Positions 19,358 through 29,037 are shown, counted from the stretch's first letter. The stretch is 64,000 bases of DNA from Microbacterium sp. (GCF_031180975.1 NZ_JAPSLI010000003.1:1-64000); one strand, 5' to 3'. The notes: a model not told the origin generated them from the sequence alone. Numbers and translations are program-made.

Positions 19358-20493
19358 CCCCCTCTCTTCCGCCGCGCACGGACGTCGTGCCGGCACCCGG
19401 CGTCGCGCCGCGCGTCTCGGGGACCGTGCGCATCGTCGGGGCGGGTCTGCTCGGATCCAGCATCGGGCACGCCCTGCGCGCCAAGGGCGTGGACGTGGTG
19501 CTTGCGGACGCCTCGCCGGCACAGCTGCGCCTGGCCATCGACTACGGCGCCGGCCGCGCCGAGCGCGTCGACGACAGCCCCGCGCTGATCGTCGTCGCCG
19601 TGCCGCCGGATGTCACCGCTGACGTGATACAGGCCGAGCTCGAGCGGTACCCGGATGCCGTCGTCACCGACGTCGCCAGCGTCAAGCTGGAACCGTTCCA
19701 CCAACTCATCCGCCGCGGCGTCGACCTGACCCGCTACATCGGATCGCACCCGCTCGCCGGGCGTGAGCGCGGCGGCGCCATCTCGGCGCGCGCCGACCTG
19801 TTCATCGGCCGCCCCTGGGTGGTGTGCCGCGACGAGCAGACCCGCGCCGCGGACCTCGCTCTGGTCGAGGCGCTCGCGCTGGACCTCGGCGCGATGCCGC
19901 TGGAGATGACCCCGGAGGAGCACGACCGCTCGGTCGCGCTCACCTCGCACGTGCCGCAGGTGGTGGCCAGCCTGCTCGCCGCCCGCCTCGCGGCCGCCGA
20001 CGAGGGTGCCCTGCGTCTGGCGGGTCAGGGCGTGCGGGACACCACGCGCATTGCGGCATCCGCTCCCGAGCTGTGGGTGCAGATCCTCAGCGCCAACGCC
20101 GAGCCGGTCGTGGAAGTGCTCGACGCGCTGGCCGACGACCTGCGCGGGGTGGCCGACGCGCTGCGCGATCCCGAGGCACCCGGCGCCCGTCGCACGGTGG
20201 CGGATGCCATCCGGCAGGGCAACGAGGGCGTGGAGCGGCTCCCCGGCAAGCACGGCCAGAACCGCCGCTTCGAGCAACTCGTCGTCATGGTGGACGACAC
20301 CCCCGGTCAGCTGGGGCGTCTCTTCGGAGAGCTCGGCGAACTCGGCGTCAACGTCGAGGACCTGCGGCTCGAGCACTCGCCGGGTGCGCAGTTCGGTCTC
20401 GCCGAGATCAGCGTCGCGCCCGCGTCGCTGCGCGGCGCGATCGAAGGACTCGAGGAACGCGGATGGCGGATTGCGGGGAACACCAATGACTGA
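19354..20493 (+). CDS. tyrA: Prephenate dehydrogenase with C-terminal ACT domain
   Basis: 379 aa; GTG 19354 overlaps the preceding stop. The NAD(P)-binding fold starts [18 protein letters not shown]. The active-site region is [14 protein letters not shown], with the later [12 protein letters not shown] helix. Residues about 310-375 ([20 protein letters not shown]) form an ACT domain, usually the tyrosine feedback sensor. The enzyme oxidatively decarboxylates prephenate in tyrosine synthesis. Confidence 0.92.
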   Translation: MTPSLPPRTDVVPAPGVAPRVSGTVRIVGAGLLGSSIGHALRAKGVDVVLADASPAQLRLAIDYGAGRAERVDDSPALIVVAVPPDVTADVIQAELERYPDAVVTDVASVKLEPFHQLIRRGVDLTRYIGSHPLAGRERGGAISARADLFIGRPWVVCRDEQTRAADLALVEALALDLGAMPLEMTPEEHDRSVALTSHVPQVVASLLAARLAAADEGALRLAGQGVRDTTRIAASAPELWVQILSANAEPVVEVLDALADDLRGVADALRDPEAPGARRTVADAIRQGNEGVERLPGKHGQNRRFEQLVVMVDDTPGQLGRLFGELGELGVNVEDLRLEHSPGAQFGLAEISVAPASLRGAIEGLEERGWRIAGNTND

Positions 20494-21181
20494 CGTGCAC
20501 CGTTTCATTGCGATCGACGGCCCGGCCGGCTCCGGCAAATCCAGCGTCTCGAAGGCGGTCGCCCGCCGGCTCGGCTTCGGCTATCTGGACACCGGCGCCG
20601 CCTACCGGGCGCTCGCCTGGCACGTGCTGGAGAGCGGGGCCGACACGGCGGATGCCGAGGCGGTGCGCCGTGCGGCATCCGACTTCCCGCTCGTGCAGCG
20701 ACTCGACCCCGACGACCGCCGCGTGCTGGTCGGCGAGGTGGACGTCACCGACGCGATCCGTGAGCCGCGGGTGTCGTCGGCGGTGAGCGGTGTGGCCCGC
20801 GTGCCAGAGGTGCGCGCGCAGGTCAACGACATGTTCCGCCGCGTCGTCGCCGAGGCCGAGTACCCGGCCGTCGTCGTGGAAGGCAGGGACATCACCACGG
20901 TCGTCGCACCGGACGCGCCCGTGCGCATCCTGCTGACCGCGGCACCCGAGGTGCGCGCCGCGCGCCGCGCCGCCGAACTGGCGGGCGAGAACGCGGCGGC
21001 GGTCGCCGAGGCGCTGCACAAGCGTGACGCCTCCGACAGCAGCGTCGTCGACTTCCTGAACGCCGCCCCCGGCGTGGACGTCGTCGACTCGACAGAACTT
21101 GATTTCGCGCAGACCATCGATGCCGTACTCTCGGTCATCGCTCGGCGGCGCAGTGTGGAAAGAGGAACGGACAATGGCTGA
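20486..21181 (+). CDS. cmk: Cytidylate kinase
   Basis: 231 aa. P-loop [17 protein letters not shown], nucleotide-binding [25 protein letters not shown] and the LID-type KRDASDSS. It phosphorylates CMP/dCMP. The cmk-der pair downstream of an S4 pseudouridine synthase is conserved. It overlaps tyrA and der by 8 nt each. Confidence 0.96.
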   Translation: MTDVHRFIAIDGPAGSGKSSVSKAVARRLGFGYLDTGAAYRALAWHVLESGADTADAEAVRRAASDFPLVQRLDPDDRRVLVGEVDVTDAIREPRVSSAVSGVARVPEVRAQVNDMFRRVVAEAEYPAVVVEGRDITTVVAPDAPVRILLTAAPEVRAARRAAELAGENAAAVAEALHKRDASDSSVVDFLNAAPGVDVVDSTELDFAQTIDAVLSVIARRRSVERGTDNG

Positions 21182-22694
21182 GGACGAGTACGAAGGCGCG
21201 CCCGACCAGCTCGCGGAGAAGATGGCCGAGCTAGACGAGGAGCTCGCCGAACAGCGTGCCGCGGCGCTGCGCGCCTCCCTCGCCGACTACGAGCTCGAGG
21301 ACGAGGATGCCGACCTCCTGGAGGGCGTCACGCGTGGCGAGGACGGCATCGAGTACCTGCCCGCGCTGCCCGTTGTCGCGATCGTGGGACGCCCGAACGT
21401 GGGGAAGTCCGCGCTGGTGAACCGCATCCTCGGCCGCCGCGAGGCCGTCGTCGAGGACACCCCTGGCGTGACCCGCGACCGGGTGACGTACAAGGCGGAG
21501 TGGATGGACCGGCGCTTCTCGCTGGTCGACACCGGCGGCTGGGAGCCCGACGCGAAGGGCATCGACCGTTCGGTCGCCGCCCAGGCGGAGGTCGCGATCG
21601 ACCTGTCCGACGTGGTGCTGTTCGTCGTCGACGCGATGGTCGGCGCCACCTCGACCGACGAGCACGTCGTGCGGCTGCTGCGCAAGAGCGGCAAGCCGGT
21701 GTTCCTCGTCGCGAACAAGATCGACGATGCCCGCCACGAGCCCGAGGCGGCGGCGCTGTGGAACCTGGGTCTGGGCGAGCCGTACCCCGTCTCGGCCATC
21801 CACGGCCGCGGCGTCGCGGACCTGCTGGACGCCATCATGGCGAAGCTGCCCGACGTGTCGGCGGTGGCGAAGGCCGAGATCGGCGGCCCGCGCCGCGTGG
21901 CGATCCTAGGCCGGCCGAACGTGGGCAAGTCGTCGCTGCTGAACAAGGCGGCGGGGGAGGAGCGCGTGGTCGTCAACGACCTCGCCGGCACCACCCGCGA
22001 CCCGGTGGACGAGATCGTCGAGCTGGGCGGCAAGATGTGGCGGCTGGTCGACACCGCCGGCATCCGTCGCCGCGTGCACCTGCAGCAGGGTGCCGACTTC
22101 TATGCGTCGTTGCGGACATCGGCCGCGCTGGAGAAGGCCGAAGTCGCCGTGGTCGTGCTCGACGTCAGCCAGCCGATCAGCGTGCAGGACCTGAACATCA
22201 TCGACATGGTGCTCGAGTCCGGCCGCGCGCTCGTGCTCGCCTTCAACAAGTGGGATCGCCTGTTCGACGACGACATGGAGGGGCAGGACCGCCGCCGCTA
22301 CCTCGAGCGCGAGATCGAGCAGGATCTCGCGCACGTGGCGTGGGCGCCGCGGGTGAACATCTCGGCGAAGACCGGCCGTCACCTCGACAAGCTGGTTCCC
22401 GCGCTCGAGAAGGCGCTGGAGAACTGGGACCGTCGCATCCCGACCGGCAAGTTCAACGCATTCCTCACCGAGCTGGTCGCCGCCCACCCGCACCCGCTGC
22501 GTGGCGGCAAGCAGCCGCGCGTGCTGTTCGGCACGCAGGCGTCGACGCGTCCGCCCACCTTCGTGCTGTTCACGACCGGCTTCCTCGACCCCGGCTACCG
22601 CCGGTTCATCCAGCGGCGCCTGCGCGAGCTGTACGAGTTCGAGGGCACCCCGATCGTCATCAACATGCGGGTCAGGGAGCGGCGCCAACGCTAG
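21174..22694 (+). CDS. der: Ribosome biogenesis GTPase Der (EngA)
   Basis: 506 aa. Two tandem G domains: G1 motifs [12 protein letters not shown] and [12 protein letters not shown], each with DTPGVTRDR- or DLAGTTRDP-type switch regions and NKID/NKWD. A C-terminal KH-like domain ends in the basic tail RVRERRQR. An acidic 60-residue N-terminal extension is usual in actinobacteria. ATG 21174 has AAAGAGGA upstream. It acts in 50S subunit assembly and closes the core block here. Confidence 0.97.
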   Translation: MAEDEYEGAPDQLAEKMAELDEELAEQRAAALRASLADYELEDEDADLLEGVTRGEDGIEYLPALPVVAIVGRPNVGKSALVNRILGRREAVVEDTPGVTRDRVTYKAEWMDRRFSLVDTGGWEPDAKGIDRSVAAQAEVAIDLSDVVLFVVDAMVGATSTDEHVVRLLRKSGKPVFLVANKIDDARHEPEAAALWNLGLGEPYPVSAIHGRGVADLLDAIMAKLPDVSAVAKAEIGGPRRVAILGRPNVGKSSLLNKAAGEERVVVNDLAGTTRDPVDEIVELGGKMWRLVDTAGIRRRVHLQQGADFYASLRTSAALEKAEVAVVVLDVSQPISVQDLNIIDMVLESGRALVLAFNKWDRLFDDDMEGQDRRRYLEREIEQDLAHVAWAPRVNISAKTGRHLDKLVPALEKALENWDRRIPTGKFNAFLTELVAAHPHPLRGGKQPRVLFGTQASTRPPTFVLFTTGFLDPGYRRFIQRRLRELYEFEGTPIVINMRVRERRQR

Positions 22695-22715
22695 CCTCCG
22701 CGCGCGCTCTCGCGG

Positions 22716-22721
22716 GATAAT
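22716..22721 (+). promoter_or_regulatory. -10 element (GATAAT) of the dehydrogenase gene
   Basis: GATAAT lies 68 nt before ATG 22790 and is the best promoter-like hexamer after the der stop. Confidence 0.4.
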
Positions 22722-22789
22722 GGGAGCGGATGCCGCAACACCGCGGCATCCGCAGCGCATGCCCACAAGGCCCGCCGAAAGAGGACGCG

Positions 22790-23863
22790 ATGACGCACCA
22801 CACCCTGCCCCTGCCCGATTTCACCCACGAGCGGGTGGAGGTGATCACCGGGCGCCGGAGCGGACTGTTCATCGCGGTGGCGCTGCATTCGTCCGTGCTG
22901 GGATCCGCCCTCGGCGGGGCGCGGCTGTGGACGTACCCGCACTGGAGCGACGCACTCGGCGACGCGCTGCGACTGTCGGCCGCGATGACGCTGAAGAACG
23001 CGGCGGCCGGCCTCGACGCCGGTGGCGGGAAGTCGGTGATCGGGCTGCCCGAGGGCACCGTGCTGGATGCCGAGCGGCGCCGTGACGCTTTCCTCGACCT
23101 CGGCGACGCCGTGGAGATGCTGGGCGGCCTGTACCGCACGGCGGAGGATGTCGGCTCGACGACCGACGACATGCTCGTCGTGAGCGAGCGGACGCAGCAC
23201 GTCGTGGGGCTGCCGTCGGCGGTGGGCGGCTCGGGCGAGCCGGCCGGCCCGACCAGTCTCGGCGTGCACGCGTCGCTGCAGGCGGTACTGGAGCGGCTGA
23301 CGGGTTCGCCGGATGCCGCGGGGCGGCGCATCATCATCTCCGGTCTCGGTCAGGTGGGCGGGCGGCTGGCGTCGCGTCTCGCGGACGAGGGCGCGCAGCT
23401 GATCGTCACTGACATCAACCCGGCGCGGCGCGCGTTCGCCGAGGAGCTCGGCGCGATGTGGGTGGAGCCGGGCTCCGAGCACCTGGTCGCGGCCGACGTG
23501 TTCGTCCCCGCCGGGATCGGCGGTGTGCTCACCGACGAGGTGATCGACGCGCTGGACGTGAAGGCGGTGTGCGGGCCGGCGAACAACCCGCTCGCGGACC
23601 ACTCGGGTGCGGATCGTCTGGCGGAGCGCGGGATCCTGTACGCGCCGGACTTCGTCGTGAACGCCGGTGGCGTGATCTACCTCGACCTCGAGGCGAAGCA
23701 CCTCGGCACCACCGAGGAGATCATGGCGCGGGTGGCGGGCATCGGCGACACGGTGCGCCGGATCCTGGACGACGCCGAGGCGCGCGGTGTCACGCCGCTG
23801 CAGGCCGCGGAGGAGCTGGCGGCGCAGCGTCTGCGCGCCGGTGCGAGCGTCGGTGTGAACTGA
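22790..23863 (+). CDS. Glu/Leu/Phe/Val dehydrogenase (leucine/valine dehydrogenase type)
   Basis: 357 aa from ATG 22790, which has AAAGAGGA at 22778-22785; longer in-frame starts lack such a site. The substrate domain carries GGARLWTYP and the catalytic Lys in MTLKNAAAGLDAGGGKSVIG. The Rossmann domain has IISGLGQVGGRLASRL. The length and the deviating glycine-rich loop fit leucine or valine dehydrogenase (oxidative deamination of branched-chain amino acids) better than glutamate dehydrogenase. Substrate choice is inference. Confidence 0.9.
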   Translation: MTHHTLPLPDFTHERVEVITGRRSGLFIAVALHSSVLGSALGGARLWTYPHWSDALGDALRLSAAMTLKNAAAGLDAGGGKSVIGLPEGTVLDAERRRDAFLDLGDAVEMLGGLYRTAEDVGSTTDDMLVVSERTQHVVGLPSAVGGSGEPAGPTSLGVHASLQAVLERLTGSPDAAGRRIIISGLGQVGGRLASRLADEGAQLIVTDINPARRAFAEELGAMWVEPGSEHLVAADVFVPAGIGGVLTDEVIDALDVKAVCGPANNPLADHSGADRLAERGILYAPDFVVNAGGVIYLDLEAKHLGTTEEIMARVAGIGDTVRRILDDAEARGVTPLQAAEELAAQRLRAGASVGVN

Positions 23864-23933
23864 ACTCATCCTCGTTTGTCCTTCTGGTTTTCGTTCTCGC
23901 GCGGCGGCGGCGCGGCTGTGTAAGGCTGGACGG

Positions 23934-25031
23934 GTGACGATCATCCCGCCTGAGCCCGGAGAGCCGCGCCGCCCCGACGGCCCGCGCGACAGCGGCGACG
24001 CCTGGGTGGTGGCGCCGACGGGCGAGAAGTACTGGGGCAGGTTCGGTGCGGCCGGCATGCTCGCCGTCGACGCGCAGCGCGGTGTGCTGCTGCAGCACCG
24101 GGTCGGCTGGAGTCACTTCGGCGGCACGTGGGGTCTGCCTGGCGGTGCGCTGCACGAGGGGGAGCCGGCGCTGGAGGGTGCGCTGCGCGAGGGTCAGGAG
24201 GAGGCCGGGATCCCCGACGGTGCGCTGCGGGCGCGGTTCTCGAGCGTGCTGTATCTCGGGTTCTGGTCGTACACGACCGTCGTCGCCGACGTGCTGGAGC
24301 CGTTCGACCCGGTGATCAGCGATCCGGAAAGTCTGGCGCTGGAGTGGGTCCCGGTGGACGAGGTGCTGTCGCGGCCGCTGCATCCCGGGTTCGGGAAGGC
24401 GTGGCCGATGCTCAGCGAGTTGCTGAGAGCCAAGCCCGCGATCGTCGTCGACGCCGCGAACGTCGTCGGGTCGGTGCCGGACGGCTGGTGGAAGGATCGG
24501 GCCGGCGCTGCCGGCCGACTGCGTGATCGTCTGGAGGGTTGGGCGCGGCAGGGCGTCGCCGCCGGCGATCTCGGCCTGGGCGGTCACCGCTGGTACCCGC
24601 CCGTCTCGTTGGTCGTCGAGGGGCAGGCGCGTCGGATCGCGGATGCCGGGGACGCGGGGGACATGGACCAGGTGTCGGGCGTGACGGATGCGGGGGATCG
24701 GGGAAACGCGGGTCGAGCGTCGGGTGTCACGAATGCCGGGGGCGCCGGCAGGGGGCGCGTTGGTGTGACGGGCGTCGGGGATGTCGCTCGTGGAGCGGTG
24801 GTTCCCGACGCTGCGGTTCCGGCGAGTGGCGCCGTGCAGCGCGTGACCGTCGTGCGGGCGGAAGCCGCCGGAGACGACGCCATCGTCGCGGAGGCCGAGC
24901 GACTTGTCGCAGCCGGAACGGACGTGACGGTCGTGACGAGCGACCGCGGCCTGCAGGACCGCATTCGGCATCTCGGAGCCGCTGTCGAGTCCGTCGGCTG
25001 GTTGCTGCGGCAGCTGCCGGACGCCCGCTGA
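23934..25031 (+). CDS. NUDIX hydrolase fused to a NYN/YacP-like nuclease domain
   Basis: 365 aa, GTG start. Residues about 25-165 are a NUDIX domain with box GGALHEGEPALEGALREGQE. Residues about 170-235 and 300-365 form a split NYN/PIN-like (YacP) domain: AIVVDAANVVGSVPDGWWKD supplies the first acidic motif, DDAIVAEAERL the middle acid and VTVVTSDRGLQDR the last Asp. The insert between them (about 236-290) is a Gly/Ala/Asp/Val repeat (GVTDAGDRGN and similar) of low complexity. YacP-type domains are RNases; coupling to NUDIX suggests RNA-end or nucleotide processing, which is inference. Confidence 0.82.
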   Translation: MTIIPPEPGEPRRPDGPRDSGDAWVVAPTGEKYWGRFGAAGMLAVDAQRGVLLQHRVGWSHFGGTWGLPGGALHEGEPALEGALREGQEEAGIPDGALRARFSSVLYLGFWSYTTVVADVLEPFDPVISDPESLALEWVPVDEVLSRPLHPGFGKAWPMLSELLRAKPAIVVDAANVVGSVPDGWWKDRAGAAGRLRDRLEGWARQGVAAGDLGLGGHRWYPPVSLVVEGQARRIADAGDAGDMDQVSGVTDAGDRGNAGRASGVTNAGGAGRGRVGVTGVGDVARGAVVPDAAVPASGAVQRVTVVRAEAAGDDAIVAEAERLVAAGTDVTVVTSDRGLQDRIRHLGAAVESVGWLLRQLPDAR

Positions 25032-25134
25032 CCGAGTTGCACTTTCCTGGGCTGCACTGACCGGCGTCGACGCGGCGCGTCGTTGCCTGGCCGCCCGGCG
25101 ACGTCATGGTCGGTTCGATCCTGCGCGGTACCGT

Positions 25135-27183
25135 TCAGGTGACCGGCGCCGGAACGGCCCATTCCGGAAGATCGGGCTCGGGTGCGTCCCAGCTCGTGCC
25201 CTCCCGCCCACTCATGCCTCCGCGGTCACCTGTTCCGTCGGCCCCACTCTGGCCCTCATGCCCACTCTGGCCCTCATGCCCACTCTGGCCCTCATGCCCA
25301 CTCTCGCCCTCGAGATCAGTTGTGCCCTCGGGATCACGGGTGCACGCCGACCCAGGCGTCGGGATGAACATGACCCGGCGGGTGGGGTGGTCGGTGTAGT
25401 GGCGGCCGAGGGGGCTGGTCCAGTGGATGGAGCCGTCCGCGGTCTGACGCGCGGTCCACCGGTGTGCGTCGGGGACGTCGGGGTGTTTGAGGGCGTGGTG
25501 GGTGAGGCAGAGGTGGCTCAGGTTGTCGGTGGCGGTGGGGCCGCCGAGGGCGTGGTCGTGGTTGTGGTCGATCTGGCAGCGGTAGACGGGCATGCGGCAG
25601 CCGGGGAACCGGCAATGCTGGTCGCGGGCGCGCAGGAACCTGCGCATCGGCTCCGTGGGCGTGTAGGTGTCGGTGCTGGTGACCAGGCCGGTGGGGTCCA
25701 GGAACAGGCGGGTCCAGCCGGTGTGGTTCCCGGCAAGATGGCGGGCGATGTCCGGGTCGAGCGGCCCGTGCCCGTCGAGGGAGGCGGGGTGGTCGTCGGC
25801 GCCGGTGAGGGTGGTGGCGTTCACGGTGATCTGGATGCGGGCGGTGATGTTGCCCAGTGCGGGGCCGTGCACGGTGGACGGGTCGGTGGTGAGCAGCAGG
25901 TCGGTGAGCAGGTCCGCCCGCATCTGATCCAACGTGCGGGTATCCGCTGTGATGTGGATCACATCGGGATGATCCTCGGCGTCGGCACGCACCCGCGCCA
26001 GGATCTCCGCGACCTCGGGGTCGTTCATCCACGCGGCGGGGTCGTCGTCGACGGGCTGGTCTGCGAGCTCATCGCCGGGTGGGGACCCACGATCGGAGAA
26101 CTCCCCGTATCCGGGCGGTGGGGGTGGGAAGGGGTCGGTGGTGAACGTGTCCCCGTCACCGAAGATCACGTCCGCGGGATCGCCCGCCTCACCGCCGGTT
26201 GTGTCGCGGCTGGTGTCGGCGACGTTGTGCGAGCCGGTCGCAGCGTCCGCAGAAATGTCCTCCGTCTCGGCGGCGCTTCCATCCGCTCCGCCGGCCCCGG
26301 CGTCCTCGCGGTGGTCCGCCTCGCCGGCCTCCGCGTCACTGTTCTCCGCGTCACGGGCCTCCGTGGCGTCGGTCTCGGCGTCTGCTTCCGGCGCCTCCGC
26401 CTCCGCGCGCCCGGCCGCGGCCTCGAACTCGTCGTCGTCGGTGATGACCGGTTCGGGTTCGTCCTGTGCGGCGTCGGTGTGGGCGCGGTGTTCGGCTTCG
26501 GCGAGGCGGATGGCGAGCAGGATGGCGTCGATGTCGGGTTCCCGGTCGGCTTCCTGCGCGATGCGGGTGAGCCGGTCATGGATCGCCACCGCGAGATACT
26601 CCGGCAGGATCGCGGTCAACAACGCCAACCCGTCCCCGACGGAGCGCACCGTCACGGCGCGTTCGGCTTTGGCGTTGCGGTGCCGTTCGGTCACGCTCTG
26701 CCCGGCCAGGGCGGCGGCGACCTGCCGGGCGTGCGCCCGCGTCCGCGACGGGGAGTCGGTCTCGGCGACCACCAGCACGGCGGCCTGGTACAGGTCGATC
26801 ACGTCCGGGTCGGCCTGGCCGGCGCGGATCGCGGCAGTGATCGGGGACAGGGCGCGGGCGATCTCCCGGGCATGCGCGGCGTCGATCCGACCCTCCTCGA
26901 ACGCAGCCCGCACCGCGGGCAGCTCGTCCATGATGGTCACCGCGTCCAGGAACGCGTACTCGACCGCCCCCTTCGACACCCGCCCAGCCGCGGAGTACTC
27001 CGCCACCATCGACCGGTAGATCGAATCCCGATGCGCCGGATTCTCACGGATGTCCTCATCCAGCATCCGCATCCGCTCCGCCGCCAACCCCGCCAACCGA
27101 GCCTCCAACTTCGCGATCTCACGGCGAGTACGCACCCACTCATCCAGCAGCGCCTCACGCCGCTCGAGATCCAGAAGCTCCAT
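25135..27183 (-). CDS. DUF222 / HNH endonuclease (13E12 repeat family)
   Basis: 682 aa from ATG 27183, which has GAGG 7 nt upstream; ATG 27189, two codons earlier, leaves almost no spacer. The N-terminus is helical DUF222 (EALLDEWVRTRREIAKLEAR). A long acidic linker rich in Asp/Ala/Glu follows (about 240-370). The C-terminal HNH is RDQHCRFPGCRMPVYRCQID with HNHDHALGGPT and LCLTHH. The tail (about 645-670) is a GHEGQS hexapeptide repeat. Such genes are multicopy in actinobacteria, and some sit in intervening elements; the function is undecided. Confidence 0.87.
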   Translation of the reverse strand: MELLDLERREALLDEWVRTRREIAKLEARLAGLAAERMRMLDEDIRENPAHRDSIYRSMVAEYSAAGRVSKGAVEYAFLDAVTIMDELPAVRAAFEEGRIDAAHAREIARALSPITAAIRAGQADPDVIDLYQAAVLVVAETDSPSRTRAHARQVAAALAGQSVTERHRNAKAERAVTVRSVGDGLALLTAILPEYLAVAIHDRLTRIAQEADREPDIDAILLAIRLAEAEHRAHTDAAQDEPEPVITDDDEFEAAAGRAEAEAPEADAETDATEARDAENSDAEAGEADHREDAGAGGADGSAAETEDISADAATGSHNVADTSRDTTGGEAGDPADVIFGDGDTFTTDPFPPPPPGYGEFSDRGSPPGDELADQPVDDDPAAWMNDPEVAEILARVRADAEDHPDVIHITADTRTLDQMRADLLTDLLLTTDPSTVHGPALGNITARIQITVNATTLTGADDHPASLDGHGPLDPDIARHLAGNHTGWTRLFLDPTGLVTSTDTYTPTEPMRRFLRARDQHCRFPGCRMPVYRCQIDHNHDHALGGPTATDNLSHLCLTHHALKHPDVPDAHRWTARQTADGSIHWTSPLGRHYTDHPTRRVMFIPTPGSACTRDPEGTTDLEGESGHEGQSGHEGQSGHEGQSGADGTGDRGGMSGREGTSWDAPEPDLPEWAVPAPVT
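25243..25314. repeat. 18-bp tandem repeat, about 4 copies, inside the HNH gene
   Basis: Unit CCCACTCTGGCCCTCATG at 25243-25260, 25261-25278 and 25279-25296 is exact; the fourth copy 25297-25314 has three to four changes. On the minus strand it encodes the GHEGQS repeat at the protein's C-terminus. Copy number is likely to vary between strains by slippage. Confidence 0.85.
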
Positions 27184-27243
27184 CGCCATACCTCAAGATT
27201 AGAACGGATGTTCGGATGTGTCAAGCATCTTCTTGATGATTTT

Positions 27244-27627
27244 CTAGTCGTCCAGGCCCGCATCGCGACCGCGAAGCCGGTCGATCTCGCGCCGCTCACG
27301 CTTGGTCGGACGCCCTGCACCGCGGTCGCGGACGGCGACCATCGCCACCGGCTCGCGGGGCGGTGTCCGGTCTTCGTATGCCGTCACGGCTACAGGTGCG
27401 CCCACACGCTTGGACAGTGTCTGCCGCACGACGAGGATCCGATCGAAGCCGGCGATGCGCACCCGCACTTCGTCGCCGGGCTTGACGGTCTGCGCGGCCT
27501 TGATTCGATCGCCGTTGACGCGAACGTGACCGGCGCGGCAGGCTGTCGTGGCCGCCGAGCGCGTCTTGTAGACGCGAATCGCCCACAGCCAGCTGTCGAT
27601 ACGGACCGGTGCGGTCATCTCAGCCAT
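27244..27627 (-). CDS. S4-domain RNA-binding protein (HslR/Hsp15 type)
   Basis: 127 aa from ATG 27627 with an excellent AAGGAGGA upstream. The S4 domain is VRIDSWLWAIRVYKTRSAAT followed by GHVRVNGDRIK and KPGDEVRVR. The basic C-terminus is RPTKRERREIDRLRGRD. Hsp15 rescues stalled 50S subunits carrying nascent chains. The start overlaps the last 13 nt of the upstream membrane gene. Confidence 0.88.
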   Translation of the reverse strand: MAEMTAPVRIDSWLWAIRVYKTRSAATTACRAGHVRVNGDRIKAAQTVKPGDEVRVRIAGFDRILVVRQTLSKRVGAPVAVTAYEDRTPPREPVAMVAVRDRGAGRPTKRERREIDRLRGRDAGLDD

Positions 27628-27959
27628 CGGAGTCCTCCTTTTCGCAGGCTGCGCAGCGCACCCGCGACGATCAGTCCCTGGCCGATCGTGTACGTCAGGA
27701 TGACGGCGGGACTCGTCCAGCCTGGCATCCCGTCGGGGAGGAACAGCCGGAACGCGAGGATCGAGTCGCTCGCCAGGAAGAACGCGCCGCCGATCGCCAC
27801 AAGACGGCCGCAACGCGCCGAGGTCGCCGCGGTACCGGCCGGCACCAGACCGTACGCGGCGAGAGGGCTCTGGACCGCGAGCGTGACGACGTGGACGGCC
27901 GCGACGACGATGTACGGCACACAGCTGAGGGTGTTGGCGAGTCGGATGCCGCGGCGCAT
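27615..27959 (-). CDS. YhhN-like membrane protein, half length
   Basis: 114 aa with about three to four hydrophobic segments. GGAFFLASDSILAFRLFLP and VILTYTIGQGLIVAGAL match the C-terminal half of YhhN/TMEM86 (lysoplasmalogenase-like) proteins, which are normally about 200 aa. The N-terminal half is absent and ATG 27959 follows a TANNNT element, so this is either a genuine short form or a remnant that acquired a promoter. Confidence 0.6.
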   Translation of the reverse strand: MRRGIRLANTLSCVPYIVVAAVHVVTLAVQSPLAAYGLVPAGTAATSARCGRLVAIGGAFFLASDSILAFRLFLPDGMPGWTSPAVILTYTIGQGLIVAGALRSLRKGGLRWLR

Positions 27960-27965
27960 GCCTTC

Positions 27966-27971
27966 ATCGTA
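27966..27971 (-). promoter_or_regulatory. -10 element (TACGAT) of the YhhN-like gene
   Basis: TACGAT on the minus strand ends 6 nt before ATG 27959, predicting a leaderless mRNA that continues into the S4 gene. Confidence 0.5.
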
Positions 27972-28001
27972 GGAGCGGGCACTGACATCGTCCGCGCCTG
28001 G

Positions 28002-28586
28002 TCAGGACGTCAGTTCGCGCCTCACCAGGACGCGTCCGCCGGTGAGTCTGCCGGCCTGCCGGAAGCCCTGCGCGAGGAAAGTGGACAGGGTTCCGTGGAA
28101 GAGGTCGTTGGACCGATGCTGCCCCTCCGACGTGTCGACGGGGTACGCCTCGATGAGGCGCGCGCCCGATGTCGCGGCGTAGTCGACCGCGGCGCGTAGG
28201 AGTTGGGCGTTGAGTCCCAGTCCGCGATGGTCGCGGCGGACGACGAAACAGGTCACCGCCCAGACCGAGGAATCGTCCAGAGGCTCGGCCGTCGTCGCGA
28301 CGATCGCTCGGGTGCGCAGGATCCGCTGCTGCTCGGATCGCGGCCCGATGCGGATCCAGCCGGCGGGGGAGCCGTCGACGTAGGCGACGAGCCCGGGTGG
28401 CGGGCCGGTGCGGATTTCGTCGCGGAGCATCTCGCGCCGCTGCTCGACCGTGGTCGCGTTCCAGTCCTTGTTGCTGATGACCGGCCAGATGCACTGGCAG
28501 CTGCGCGCGTCGCCGCCGCCCGAGAACGAGTGCTGCACGTCGTCCCAGCGGTCGATGGTCGCCGGCTCTGTCGTGATGGTCGCCAT
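28002..28586 (-). CDS. GNAT family N-acetyltransferase
   Basis: 194 aa. The acetyl-CoA-binding motif A is VWAVTCFVVRRDHRGLGLNA (RRDHRGLG for Q/RxxGxG/A), followed by YAATSGARLIEAYPVD (motif B). ATG 28586 is chosen because TAGCTT at 28594-28599 (minus) ends 7 nt upstream, giving a leaderless transcript. The substrate is unknown. Confidence 0.82.
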   Translation of the reverse strand: MATITTEPATIDRWDDVQHSFSGGGDARSCQCIWPVISNKDWNATTVEQRREMLRDEIRTGPPPGLVAYVDGSPAGWIRIGPRSEQQRILRTRAIVATTAEPLDDSSVWAVTCFVVRRDHRGLGLNAQLLRAAVDYAATSGARLIEAYPVDTSEGQHRSNDLFHGTLSTFLAQGFRQAGRLTGGRVLVRRELTS

Positions 28587-28678
28587 GTCGGGCAAGCTAC
28601 GCCCCACCTCAGACATCGGCAAGGGCGCGGTCGCGCCACGCCCGAGGGTGCCGGTTCGCGAGCCTTCTGGCGGTCGGC

Positions 28679-28684
28679 TAGGAT
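28679..28684 (+). promoter_or_regulatory. -10 element (TAGGAT) of tRNA-Pro
   Basis: TAGGAT lies 34 nt before the tRNA, in the gap between the divergent GNAT gene and tRNA-Pro. The -35 is unclear. Confidence 0.45.
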
Positions 28685-28718
28685 AGGGGAGTTGCCCGCG
28701 CGCAAGCGCGGTTGTCCA

Positions 28719-28793
<75 letters not shown>

Positions 28794-28795
28794 AA

Positions 28796-28830
28796 AAACC
28801 CCGATCAGAAGGTAATTCTGATCGGGGTTT
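28796..28830. terminator. Terminator after tRNA-Pro, carried by the island
   Basis: Perfect 15-bp stem (arm AAACCCCGATCAGAA) with loop GGTAA, A-run before and TTT after, so usable in both directions. It lies 3 bp inside the island and replaces the chromosomal terminator that was displaced to 41173-41216. Confidence 0.85.
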
Positions 28831-28849
28831 CCTCGTCTTTTGCGCGCGA

Positions 28850-28888
28850 TGTCACCGCAGGTGTCACCAGCAAAAGGCCAATGTCACC
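28850..28888 (+). repeat. TGTCACC triplet, left end of island
   Basis: TGTCACC occurs at 28850, 28862 and 28882 (spacing 12 and 20). The same arrangement and orientation occurs at 40989, 41001 and 41021. They resemble integrase arm-type or excisionase sites; this role is inferred. Confidence 0.6.
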
Positions 28889-29037
28889 GCGACACGCGCG
28901 GCCTGTTTTGGAGCGCTGTCTCCCAAGATAGCGCTCTTGGTCGCTTTGTGCCTGCATGAGTTGTTCGTTCGGAGCCTGTCTCCAAAGAGCCAAGATCTCA
29001 GGTTCAATTTGCCTTTGCTCAGGACGAACGGCACACG

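Noticed and set aside
25243-25314. Short CRISPR-like array
   Set aside because: The repeat units are directly adjacent without spacers and code for a hexapeptide repeat. No cas genes are present.
25258-27972. A 904-codon open frame on the plus strand
   Set aside because: It lies antisense to the HNH nuclease gene, which has clear domain motifs; the frame is open only because of high GC content.
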